DNA of 64,000 nucleotides. Source: CAYPTB01 sp964413535 (GTDB lineage Bacteria; Planctomycetota; UBA1135; GCA-002686595). Under the pieces are notes generated by a model, which did not search any database, was not told the origin of the DNA, and was given only the letters and a program-made list of their open reading frames with translations. The stretch covers positions 62,001 through 126,000 of the forward strand of contig CAYPTB010000010.1 in assembly GCA_964413535.1 (NCBI GenBank). The letters run 5' to 3'. Position 1 is the stretch's first letter; each line of letters starts with the position of its first letter. The position numbers and the translations under genes are program-made. Positions 50,491 through 58,780 of this stretch are shown piece by piece.

Positions 50491-51456
50491 TCAGAAGGTC
50501 TCGATCGCGACGGCGGCGCGCAGGCGCGCCGCGAGCGCGTCGACCTCCGCCGAGGAGGCCGGCTCTTCCTCCAGGGCGCGAACGAGCGCCGCACGCACGT
50601 CGGCGAGCTCGGTGTGCACGCGCGAGGTGACTTCGATCACGTGGAAGCCGGCTCGAGTCTCGACGGGTCCCAGCGGCACGCCGACCTCCGCCGCGCGCAC
50701 CGCCGCCGCGAACTCGGGGCCATAGGTGAGGTAGTTGTAGCCCGGCAGGGCGCCGCCCAGCTTCTTCGCCGAGATGTCGTGGCTCTCGCGCCCGGCGAGC
50801 TCCGCGAAGTCGGCGCCGTCCGCGAGTTCGCGCAGGATCTCGGCCATCCGCTCGCGCATGCGCGCTTCCACCGCTTCCGGGGCGATGCGCGAGGCGGGCG
50901 TTCCCTCCTGGATCATCAGGGCCCGGGTGCGCGTCGGCGTGAGCACGATGTGGCGCACTTGGACGCGCTCCCCGTCGGCGCCGAAGTCGCGCGCGAAGCG
51001 CTCGCGGACGGCCGCATCCGTGACGACCCGCGTCGCCTGGCACAGGAGCTCGGCCAGGAGCCGGTCCTCCGTTTCCGCCCAGAGCCACAGGCGGTACTCG
51101 GCGCGCGTCCGGCCGCTCGCCTCGAGCTCGCGCACGAAGGCTTGCTCGTCGCCCTTCAGGCGCACGAGGTACGAGGCCAAGGTGCTCTCGAACGCCTGGG
51201 AAACCTGATCGTCGGACACCGTCACGCCGCGGCGGTCGGCCTCGGTGTGCAAGAGCCGGCGATCGATCAGATCCTGGAGCGGTCCGCGCCCGAACGCGAG
51301 GACTAGGTAGTCCTCGTACTCATGCATCGTGATCTCGTCCGGGCCGATGCGCGCGGCGACGTCGGGCGGGAGCTTGGAAGCCTGCGGAGGTCCCCCGAGG
51401 CCGATTCCCGGCAGGAGGAGCGCGAGCAGGGCGATGCTTGGGCGGAGGTGCGGCAT
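50491..51456 (-). CDS. Periplasmic peptidyl-prolyl isomerase (SurA/parvulin type)
   Basis: A protein of 321 residues from the ATG at 51456, where a signal peptide begins (SIALLALLLPGIGLGGPPQ). A helical SurA-like N-terminal part follows (ITMHEYEDYLVLAFGRGPLQ, DLIDRRLLHTEADRRG). One rotamase domain spans about 180-290 (VQVRHIVLTPTRTRAL, FAELAGRESHDISAKKLGG, AGFHVIEVTSRV). It probably folds exported or outer-membrane proteins. The gene faces the thioesterase with 19 bases between stops and diverges from the phosphoesterase gene. A promoter-like CTACCTT occurs at 51497-51502 on the minus strand. Confidence 0.87.
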   Translation of the reverse strand: MPHLRPSIALLALLLPGIGLGGPPQASKLPPDVAARIGPDEITMHEYEDYLVLAFGRGPLQDLIDRRLLHTEADRRGVTVSDDQVSQAFESTLASYLVRLKGDEQAFVRELEASGRTRAEYRLWLWAETEDRLLAELLCQATRVVTDAAVRERFARDFGADGERVQVRHIVLTPTRTRALMIQEGTPASRIAPEAVEARMRERMAEILRELADGADFAELAGRESHDISAKKLGGALPGYNYLTYGPEFAAAVRAAEVGVPLGPVETRAGFHVIEVTSRVHTELADVRAALVRALEEEPASSAEVDALAARLRAAVAIETF

Positions 51457-51694
51457 GGAGCTCGGCGTTCGCCCGGCGCGGGGCGAATCGGCGTGCAAGG
51501 TAGCGCTCGGGCTCGCGAACTCCACCGTTGCTCGCGTCTTGCCCCCGCCCGGCACGGAACCGATAATCCCGCGCCTTTTCCTCGACGGGGAGGGGATTCG
51601 CTCGCGAGAGTAGCGCTCCCCAGGGACTCGGCGACGCCCCCGAACCCACCGACGCGCAGGTCCGGATGGAATCGGGCCGACGTCCTCAGCCACC

Positions 51695-52510
51695 TTGACC
51701 TACCCGCTGACCGCCATCATCTCGGACCTGCACGGGAACGTCCCTGCGCTGGACACGGCGCTCTCGGACGCCCGCCGTCGCGGAGTCGCTCGGTACGTGT
51801 GCCTCGGCGACGTGGTGGGCTATGGCGCGCGACCGCGGGCGTGTCTCGACGTGGTCATGCGGCTGTGCGTCCAAAACCCCGAGCCGCTCGAGGACGGGAG
51901 CGAGCTCGCCGGCGGGCTGTGCCTCCTCGGGAACCACGAGTACGCGCTGCTGCACACGGCGGAGGACTTCAACCCGCGGGCGCGCGCGGCGATCGAGTGG
52001 ACGAAGGAGGACCTGTGGCGCGGGGACGACGCGGAGAAGAGCAAGGCCTACTGGAACTTCATCAGCGGACTCTCGCCGCGGATGAACGACGGCTTCGCCA
52101 TGTTCGCGCATGGCTCGCCGCGCGACCCCGTGCGCGAGTACATGCTCCCGCGCGACATCCACGACGAGGAGAAGCTGCGGGCGAACTTCGAGTGCATGGA
52201 CGCGCCCGTGTGCTTCGTCGGGCACAGCCACGTGCCCGCCGTCTACTACGAGGACCGCCGCTTCTTCCAGCCGCTGGGCACCCAGGGTCCCTACGATCTC
52301 GGAGATCTCGACAAGGCCCGCGCCATCGTGAACGTCGGATCGATCGGACAACCGCGCGACGGTGATCCGCGGTTGTGCTACGCGTTGTTCGACGGTCAGT
52401 ACCTCACCTTCGTCCGCCTCGAGTACGACCTCGAGCGAGCTCAGGCGGACATTCGCTCGGTTCCCGAGCTCCCCGAGGAGCTCGCGTTGCGCCTCGCCGT
52501 CGGTCGCTGA
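51695..52510 (+). CDS. Calcineurin-like metallophosphoesterase
   Basis: A protein of 271 residues starting at TTG 51695, the only start that keeps the first strand. All metal-site motifs are visible: IISDLHGNVPAL (Asp and His), CLGDVVGYGARP, LLGNHEYALL, FAHGSPRDPV, VGHSHVPAVYY and a closing NVGSIGQPRDGDPR. The last motif is typical of the YfcE/MPP-like subgroup of cytosolic phosphodiesterases. The substrate is unknown. It precedes yidC by 27 bases in the same direction. Confidence 0.93.
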   Translation: MTYPLTAIISDLHGNVPALDTALSDARRRGVARYVCLGDVVGYGARPRACLDVVMRLCVQNPEPLEDGSELAGGLCLLGNHEYALLHTAEDFNPRARAAIEWTKEDLWRGDDAEKSKAYWNFISGLSPRMNDGFAMFAHGSPRDPVREYMLPRDIHDEEKLRANFECMDAPVCFVGHSHVPAVYYEDRRFFQPLGTQGPYDLGDLDKARAIVNVGSIGQPRDGDPRLCYALFDGQYLTFVRLEYDLERAQADIRSVPELPEELALRLAVGR

Positions 52511-52537
52511 GGCCTGCGCGGAGAAACCAAGGACACC

Positions 52538-54556
52538 GTGGACAAGCGACTGCCGCTCTTCCTGTTCCTGTCGTTCCTCGTCCTGATCGGATGGCAGGTC
52601 TTGTTCGCTCCCGAGCCTCCGCCGCGCGATGCAGAGCGCCGGGCGGAAGGCTCGGCCGTGGTCCCCTCCGATTCGCCGGCGACGATTCCGTCCGCGTCGA
52701 TCAGCGCACCGACTCCGGTGCGCGGCACGGTCGTGATCGACGAAGAGGAGCGCGACAGCGGGCCGCTCTTCTTCGGCGACGAGGTGGGGGGGCGCGGTCG
52801 CTTCCTGGCGCGTTTCTCGAACCGCGGCGCGCGGTTGGTGGAGCTGCGTCTGGGCGATTTCTTCGACGTGGAGGGCCTCGACGACGAAGCGAAGCGCGAC
52901 CCCGAGCACTGGGTGAAGCTCGTCCAGCCGGTCGAGATGCCGCAGGGGAGCACGACGGGCTCCATGCTGCTCGCGGCGAGCGCCTCGAGCCGTGACCTCG
53001 CCCACGGGGTCCCCCTCGAGGAGGCGTTGTGGCGGATGGAGATCCTGCGCGACGCCTCCGATGGGCCGCGGGGCGTCGAGTTCGAGCTCGCGCCCGGCGG
53101 GGGCGTGCGCTTCGTCAAGCGCTTCCTGTTCCGGCCGGAGAGCTATCGCTTCGCGCTCGAGCTCGAGCTCCACAACGAGGCCGCCGGCTCCGCGTCGACC
53201 CGCGAGTTCGTGCTCACGCCCGCCGGCTGCATGCCCCCCGCCCTCGACGACACCTTCTACGTCGAGCCGAAAGCCGTGTCGGCGGGCCCCCTCGGGGCGG
53301 ATCCGGACGATCAGACGCTGGCGACGAAGGACCGTGACGATCGCGGCCGTGATCGCCGCGGCGTGCTCCAGGCTCCCGCGCCCCTGGCTTTCGCGGGCGT
53401 GCACAACAAGTACTTCGCGTTCCTCCTGCACGAGGTCGTGCGGTCGCCCAACGAGAAGCTCTCGATGGTCGGCGCGAGCTACGAGTCCGTCTTCGACGGG
53501 GCGTGGGCGGCGCGGCACCCGGAGGAGGCGCGGGACGCGTGGCGTTTCATCGAGACGCACGTGAACCTCGAGTTGCGCGTCCCGGGCGAGGGCGAGAGCG
53601 CGACCTACCGCTACGAGATCTACGCCGGACCCAAGGCACGCGACGTGCTCCTGGCGGACGATCCGGCGCACGAGCTCCTGCTCGATCACGACCTCGGGTT
53701 CTTCGCCGGCATCGGAAGGCTGCTCAATTGGGTGCTCGGGTGGCTCGACCGCGCGACCGGCAACTGGGGCGTGGCGATCATCCTCCTGACCATGGGCATC
53801 CGGGTGCTCCTGTTCCCGCTGAACCGACGCTTCCAGACGTCGATGGCGCGCTACCAGAAGAAGATGAAGCGCGTCCAGCCGAAGATCGAGGAGCTCAAGA
53901 AGCGCCACGCGAACGACGCGCAGAAGCTGCGTCAGGAGCAGGCGCGGCTGATGCAGGAGGAGGGCGCCTTCCCGCCGCTCGGCGGGTGTCTCCCGATGTT
54001 CGTGCAGATCCCGATCTTCATCGGTCTGTTCAGCGCGCTGCGGACGAACTTCGACCTGCGCCAGGCGCCCTTCCTGGGCTGGATCACCGACCTCTCGCGA
54101 CCGGATCGGCTGCTCGCCCTCGATCTCGAGGTGCCGCTCCTGTTCACGACCCTCGATCTCTCGCACCTGAACATCCTGCCCATCCTGATGGTCGTGCTGT
54201 GGATCCTCCAGCAGAAGGGGATGCCCCAGCCGGCCGACGAGCAGGCGGCGCGTGTGCAGAAGATGATGCTGTTCATGCCCGTGTTCATGGGCGTCTTCCT
54301 CTACGGCTACGCCGCCGGCCTCTCGCTCTACATGATCACGCAGTCCGGACTCGGCATCTTCGAGCAGCATTTCATCAAGAAGCACTGGCCCATCGACGAC
54401 ACCGAACTCGAGACGCCGAAGCGCGGCTGCGGTCCCTTCACGGGCTTCATGCAGAACCTCGCCGAGAAGCAGAAGGAGAACATGAAGCGCGTCGAGGCGC
54501 TCAAGCGCGCGAGCGGATCGGCCTCCGGGCCGAAGGGTCGCAAGAAGCGCCGCTGA
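52538..54556 (+). CDS. yidC: Membrane protein insertase YidC
   Basis: A protein of 672 residues from GTG 52538 with AAGGA upstream. YidC inserts and folds inner-membrane proteins, alone or with Sec. The plan is Gram-negative: first helix LPLFLFLSFLVLIGWQVLFA, a large periplasmic domain (about 60-370), then the conserved core from LLNWVLGWLDRATGNWGVAI. The core contains MARYQKKMKRVQPKIEELKK, GGCLPMFVQIPIFIGLFSAL and MPVFMGVFLYGYAAGLSLYM. The C-terminus is long and basic (GPKGRKKRR), suited to ribosome contact. mnmE follows, which is the usual order near rnpA-yidC-mnmE, but rpmH, rnpA and jag are not here. Confidence 0.97.
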   Translation: MDKRLPLFLFLSFLVLIGWQVLFAPEPPPRDAERRAEGSAVVPSDSPATIPSASISAPTPVRGTVVIDEEERDSGPLFFGDEVGGRGRFLARFSNRGARLVELRLGDFFDVEGLDDEAKRDPEHWVKLVQPVEMPQGSTTGSMLLAASASSRDLAHGVPLEEALWRMEILRDASDGPRGVEFELAPGGGVRFVKRFLFRPESYRFALELELHNEAAGSASTREFVLTPAGCMPPALDDTFYVEPKAVSAGPLGADPDDQTLATKDRDDRGRDRRGVLQAPAPLAFAGVHNKYFAFLLHEVVRSPNEKLSMVGASYESVFDGAWAARHPEEARDAWRFIETHVNLELRVPGEGESATYRYEIYAGPKARDVLLADDPAHELLLDHDLGFFAGIGRLLNWVLGWLDRATGNWGVAIILLTMGIRVLLFPLNRRFQTSMARYQKKMKRVQPKIEELKKRHANDAQKLRQEQARLMQEEGAFPPLGGCLPMFVQIPIFIGLFSALRTNFDLRQAPFLGWITDLSRPDRLLALDLEVPLLFTTLDLSHLNILPILMVVLWILQQKGMPQPADEQAARVQKMMLFMPVFMGVFLYGYAAGLSLYMITQSGLGIFEQHFIKKHWPIDDTELETPKRGCGPFTGFMQNLAEKQKENMKRVEALKRASGSASGPKGRKKRR

Positions 54557-54573
54557 CGCGCGGGGTGGGAACG

Positions 54574-55968
54574 ATGTCGGCCTCGAACGAGGGGCGCACG
54601 ATCGCGGCCTTGTCTTCGCCGCCCGGCGCGGGCGAGCGCGCGGTGATCCGCGTATCGGGGCCGCGCGCGTTCGAGATCGTGCGCGCGGCGCTCGCTCCTC
54701 GGTGCAGGGAAGCGCTCCCGTGCGAGCGCGCGGTCGTGGACACGCTGCTCGACGACGGACGCGGAGAGCAGCCCGTGCTCGTGCTCGCGATGCCGGGGCC
54801 GCGCTCCTTCACGCGCGAGGACACGCTCGAGCTGCACCTGCCGGGTGCTCCGTCGCTCGCTGCGTGCGCCCTCGCAAGGTTGCTCGAGCTGGGGGCGGCC
54901 GCCGCCCTGCCGGGGGAGTTCACGCGTCGGGCCTTCGAGAACGGACGCATCGATCTCACGCGGGCGGAGGGCGTTCTCGAGCTCGTCCTCTCGAGCAACG
55001 AAGCCGAGCGGCGCGCCGCTCTCCTGCTGCTCGGCGGGGGTCTCTCCGACCGCGTCGGAGCGTTGCGCGCGACCCTCGACGACCTGCGTGCCCTGTGCGA
55101 GGCGAGCCTCGACTTCGACGAGACCGAGGCCGGCCACGTCCCCGGGGACCTGCTGGCCAAGCTGTGCGATGGTGCGCGTCAGGCCGTCCGGGAGGCGTTC
55201 GCCTGGGAGGAGGGTCGGACGGAGCCGAGCGGTCTGCCGCGCATCGCGCTCTTCGGCGCGGAGAACGCGGGGAAGAGCTCGCTCTTCAACGCCCTGGCGG
55301 GTTCGGACGCCCTCGTCTCGGAAGTGCGGGGGACCACCCGGGACCTGCTCGAGGCGCGGATCGAGCTCGAAAGCGCCGCGGTCGTGCTGCTCGACGCACC
55401 CGGGATCCGACCGCCCGGAAACGACCGCATGGCTGCGCTCGCGCGGAGCGAGCTCGCCGCGGCCGACCTCGTGCTGTGGGTCGTGGATGCCGCGCGCGGG
55501 GACCTGGGAACGGCGGTCGGCGAGCTGGCGCAACTTGGGGCGCGCGAGGGGCTGCCCGCGCCGATCCTGCTCGCCTGGAACAAGCTCGACCGAGTCGACG
55601 CCCGGGCGACGCCTCCGCCGGAGTTCTTGGCGCGGGCCTCGGGCTGGGTCGGAGTCTCGGCGCGCGAGGGACTCGGGCTCGACCGGCTCGCCCGGCAGAT
55701 CGGTCTCCTCGTCGAACCCGATTCGGCCGGCGCCGAGCGCTCCGCTCGGGGAGCGAGCCGCGAGACCTCGGCCCGACACCGCGCGGCGCTCGCGCTCGCG
55801 ACACGCGAGCTGGACCTTGCTCGCGCGCATCTCGCCGGAGAGGAACCACTCGATCTCGTGGCGGAATGCCTGCGCTCCGCCACGGCGGCGCTCGACGCGA
55901 TCACGGGCGCGACGACGCCCGAGGGACTCCTGGACCGCATGTTCGCGCGATTCTGCGTCGGGAAGTGA
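54574..55968 (+). CDS. mnmE: tRNA-modification GTPase MnmE
   Basis: A protein of 464 residues from the ATG at 54574 with GGGTGGGA upstream. With MnmG it modifies U34 of certain tRNAs. The N-terminal formyl-THF domain (TIAALSSPPGAGERAVIRVS) and helical domain (GEFTRRAFENGRIDLTRAEG) are normal. The G domain has FGAENAGKSSLFNAL, RGTTRDLLEA, NKLD, and LLDAPGIRPPGN in place of the usual DTAGIR, so G3 is changed. The C-terminus ends FARFCVGK with the catalytic Cys. mnmG is not in the window. Confidence 0.95.
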   Translation: MSASNEGRTIAALSSPPGAGERAVIRVSGPRAFEIVRAALAPRCREALPCERAVVDTLLDDGRGEQPVLVLAMPGPRSFTREDTLELHLPGAPSLAACALARLLELGAAAALPGEFTRRAFENGRIDLTRAEGVLELVLSSNEAERRAALLLLGGGLSDRVGALRATLDDLRALCEASLDFDETEAGHVPGDLLAKLCDGARQAVREAFAWEEGRTEPSGLPRIALFGAENAGKSSLFNALAGSDALVSEVRGTTRDLLEARIELESAAVVLLDAPGIRPPGNDRMAALARSELAAADLVLWVVDAARGDLGTAVGELAQLGAREGLPAPILLAWNKLDRVDARATPPPEFLARASGWVGVSAREGLGLDRLARQIGLLVEPDSAGAERSARGASRETSARHRAALALATRELDLARAHLAGEEPLDLVAECLRSATAALDAITGATTPEGLLDRMFARFCVGK

Positions 55969-56073
55969 GCGGAACCCGCATCCGGGTCCTCGCTCCTTTT
56001 CGCAGCTCTCCGGCGTGCGAGCCCGAACCGTGGGCCCAGCCGGTTGGATATCCGGGATCCACTCGGCGTTGAC

Positions 56074-56089
56074 ACACCATATATTGGGT
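56074..56089 (+). promoter_or_regulatory. NrdR box upstream of nrdR
   Basis: ACACCATATATTGGGT matches the NrdR-box consensus acaCwAtATaTwGtgt at 14 of 16 positions. TTGACA (56069-56074) abuts it as a possible -35, and TATATT inside it could serve as a -10. It stands out as A+T-rich in the 153-bp gap 55969-56121. A weak half-box with a GATAT core (56043-56058) lies 31 bp upstream, the usual spacing of NrdR box pairs. NrdR probably represses its own operon. Confidence 0.75.
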
Positions 56090-56121
56090 GGTCTCTTGTG
56101 CGGAATCGGCCGCGCCCCGCG

Positions 56122-56622
56122 ATGAGATGCCCTCGCTGCAAGTCGGACAACGACCGCGTCGTCGACTCGCGCACGTCGGCCGACGCCCGTGCGATTCGCC
56201 GCCGGCGCGAGTGCCTGGCGTGCTTCCTGCGCTACACGACCTACGAGCGCATCGAGTCCACGCCGTTGCGGGTCGTGAAGAAGAACGGGGAGCGGGTGCG
56301 CTTCGACCGCGATCGGCTGCTGCAGGGCATGCTCAAGGCCTGTGAGAAGCTCAACGTCCCGCTCGAAGAGCTCGAGGCGGCCGCCACGCGCATCGAGGCC
56401 CGCTGTCAGGAAGAATACGACCGCGAGGTTCCGAGCGCGGTGATCGGCTCGCTCGTGATGGAGGAGCTGCGTAGCCTCGACCAGGTCGCCTACGTGCGCT
56501 TCGCGAGCGTCTACCGCGAGTTCAAGGACGTGACCCAGTTCCTGGACGAGCTGCGTCCCATGCTCGAGGCCCGCGGCCAGGGCGAGGGCCAGGGCGAGAA
56601 CGGGGAGACGCGCCTTGGCTGA
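56122..56622 (+). CDS. nrdR: Transcriptional repressor NrdR
   Basis: A protein of 166 residues from the ATG at 56122. NrdR senses ATP/dATP and represses ribonucleotide reductase genes. The zinc ribbon is MRCPRCKSDNDRVVDSR with CLAC (Cys3, 6, 31, 34). The ATP-cone domain runs from RVVKKNGERVRFDRDRLLQG to FASVYREFKDVTQF. The last 12 residues are Gly/Glu-rich. It has an NrdR box 32 bases before its start, so autoregulation is likely. The next gene overlaps it by eight bases and is an NrdD-like protein, so its target may be its own operon partner. Confidence 0.96.
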   Translation: MRCPRCKSDNDRVVDSRTSADARAIRRRRECLACFLRYTTYERIESTPLRVVKKNGERVRFDRDRLLQGMLKACEKLNVPLEELEAAATRIEARCQEEYDREVPSAVIGSLVMEELRSLDQVAYVRFASVYREFKDVTQFLDELRPMLEARGQGEGQGENGETRLG

Positions 56623-58777
56623 GCGGGGCGAGCCCACCCGCACGAGCGCCCTGGCGCGCGTGCGCAAGCGCGACGGTCGCGAGGTGCCCTTCGACGTCGC
56701 GAAGATCCGCGCCGCCGTGCTGAAGGCCACCGCCGCCGTGGGCGACGCGGACGCGGGCTACGCCGCCGAGGTGGCCGCGTTGGTCGAGCTCGCGCTGCGC
56801 GAGGAGCAACGGGGGCGCGGGCGCGGATTGTCCGCCCGGCCGGGGTCGACCGGCATCCGCCCCGGAGGAGTCGGCACCGAGGACTACGTGCCGACCATCG
56901 AGGAGATCCAGGACCTCGTCGAGCGCGCCCTGGTCGAGACCGGCCGTGCGGCCGTCGCCAAGGCCTACATCCTCTACCGCGACGAGCGCGCGCGGGTGCG
57001 CGAGGCGCTGCGCGTCGAGAGCGGCGCGCGGGGGGACCTGAGCGTTCAGGACGGAGCCGGCGCCTCCGCCTGGTCGAAGGGGCGCATCGTCGCCGCGCTC
57101 ATGACCGAGGCGGAGCTCTCGCGCAGCTCCGCCGCCGAGATCGCGTCGGCCGTCGAGCAGAAGGTCTTCGACACGCGCCTCGGGCGCATCACGACCGGTC
57201 TCGTGCGCGAGCTCGTCGACATCGAGCTGGCCTCGCGCGGTTGGACGAGCGCCCTGCGCCGCCAGGAGCCGGTCAACTTCCCGCGCCACGATCTGCGCCG
57301 AGCTCTCGCCGGGATGTCCTTGCACGCATGGGACGAGGAGGGCTGGCGCGTCGACGCGGGCGACGGCGCAGCGGAGCTCGCGGCTTGGCCGGCCGAGCTC
57401 GGCGACGGCATCGAAGGACCCGTGGCCGGCGAGGTGCTCACGCGCTTCGCGCTGCGCGAAGTGCTCGACGAGCCCCTCGCGGACATGCACATCACGTGCG
57501 ATCTGCACGTCGAGGATCTCGGACGCCCGCACCTTCCCCTGGTGCTCTCGGTGACGAGCGAGCTCGTGGCGCGCGGCGAGCCGACCGCCGGCGGCGCCTT
57601 CGCCCTGCTCGAGGAGCTCTCCGCGCTCGCGAGCCAGTGCGCCTTCGGCCTGGTCCTCGAGGATCCGGGCTCGGTCCTCCAGCCGCTCGCCCGGGGGACG
57701 CGCACGAAGAGCCCGCTCGGGCTCGCCGCGTGGCTGCGTTCCGCCGGCGCCCTGGCGCTGGCCGCGCGGCGTCACGTCGATCTGGGCTCGCCCGGCGAGC
57801 GCTTCTCCGCCTTCACCGCGCGGCTGGTCGAGGAGTTCTCCCTGCTCCCCGCGAACGCGCCGTTCTCGCCGCGCCTGTTCCTCGACTTCGAGGAGTGCAC
57901 GGCTCTCGTGCGCGAGTTCCCCCAGGTGGCGGACTCGGTCGACAGGCTGTGCGTGGAAGGCCGCATCGTGCTGACCTGGGGCACCGAGGAGGAGCGCTTC
58001 GCGGGACCCGGTTGTCGCCGGATCGGTCGGGAGCACGGCGCGCTCGCCACGGCGGCCGCGGTCGCCCTCAACCTTCCGCGCATCGCGCGCCGCGCCGGCC
58101 CCTGGCGCGAGGACCTGGCGCTCGAGCTCCTCCAGGGCAGCGTCCAGTGCGCGATCGCCGTCTGCCGCTCGCTCGAATCGGCGCGCGCCGCGTGGAACCG
58201 GCGCACGAGTCTGCGCACGCGCGACACGTACGCGCTCGTTCCCGTGGGTCTGCGGGAGTCGTTGCGCATCCTCGGAGACGGCGAGATCGATCCGGGTCTC
58301 GGGGCGCGTCTCGTCGGGTTCGTCAACGACGCGGCGCGGCGCTTCGCGGCCGACGCGGGCCTCTCGGCGGTCGTGAGCCCGTTCTTCGGGCAGCGCGCCG
58401 CACGGCGGCTCGCCTTCGCCGACCGCGAGATCCTGCGCCGGCGCGCCCTGCAACAAGGCGAGCTCTTCGCCGCGTCGAGCGTCTCGAACGAGGCACCCTA
58501 CACCGTGGGCTTCCGGCTCTCTCCCGTTCCCGGCCGCGAGCCGGGCGAGGCGGAGGCCGAGCTCGTCTCCACGTTGCCGAGCGGCGCCCTGCACCCGTCT
58601 CCGGCGCGCACGCGCGGACCGGGCGAGGTCGCCGTACGACCGCCGTGGAAGACCTGGGCCCGGCGGCAGCGGACGGCCGCTGTCCGCGAACGCGACCTGT
58701 TCGTCCCGATGCCGCCGCCCGAGCCCATTCCCAGGGAAGCGGCAACCGCCGATTCGCGCTCCCCCTCCCGAGACTGA
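56615..58777 (+). CDS. NrdD-like ATP-cone protein lacking the glycyl-radical domain
   Basis: A protein of 720 residues from TTG 56615, with GGGGAG eight bases upstream. Residues 12-130 form an ATP-cone (RVRKRDGREVPFDVAKIRAA) with an insert. A second cone-like unit lies at about 150-225 (WSKGRIVAALMTEAELSRSS). The body resembles anaerobic ribonucleotide reductase: LADMHITCDLHVEDLG near 288, GPGCRRIG with Cys467, AAAVALNLPRIARRAG, DTYALVPVGLRESLRILGDG and NEAPYTVGFRLSPVPG. The C-terminal zinc ribbon and RVxGY-type glycyl-radical loop are absent, and smc starts three bases after the stop, so no lost exon-like remainder follows. It is either a nonreductase relative or a regulatory subunit. Function unknown. 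Confidence 0.75.
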   Translation: MAERGEPTRTSALARVRKRDGREVPFDVAKIRAAVLKATAAVGDADAGYAAEVAALVELALREEQRGRGRGLSARPGSTGIRPGGVGTEDYVPTIEEIQDLVERALVETGRAAVAKAYILYRDERARVREALRVESGARGDLSVQDGAGASAWSKGRIVAALMTEAELSRSSAAEIASAVEQKVFDTRLGRITTGLVRELVDIELASRGWTSALRRQEPVNFPRHDLRRALAGMSLHAWDEEGWRVDAGDGAAELAAWPAELGDGIEGPVAGEVLTRFALREVLDEPLADMHITCDLHVEDLGRPHLPLVLSVTSELVARGEPTAGGAFALLEELSALASQCAFGLVLEDPGSVLQPLARGTRTKSPLGLAAWLRSAGALALAARRHVDLGSPGERFSAFTARLVEEFSLLPANAPFSPRLFLDFEECTALVREFPQVADSVDRLCVEGRIVLTWGTEEERFAGPGCRRIGREHGALATAAAVALNLPRIARRAGPWREDLALELLQGSVQCAIAVCRSLESARAAWNRRTSLRTRDTYALVPVGLRESLRILGDGEIDPGLGARLVGFVNDAARRFAADAGLSAVVSPFFGQRAARRLAFADREILRRRALQQGELFAASSVSNEAPYTVGFRLSPVPGREPGEAEAELVSTLPSGALHPSPARTRGPGEVAVRPPWKTWARRQRTAAVRERDLFVPMPPPEPIPREAATADSRSPSRD

Positions 58778-58780
58778 ATC

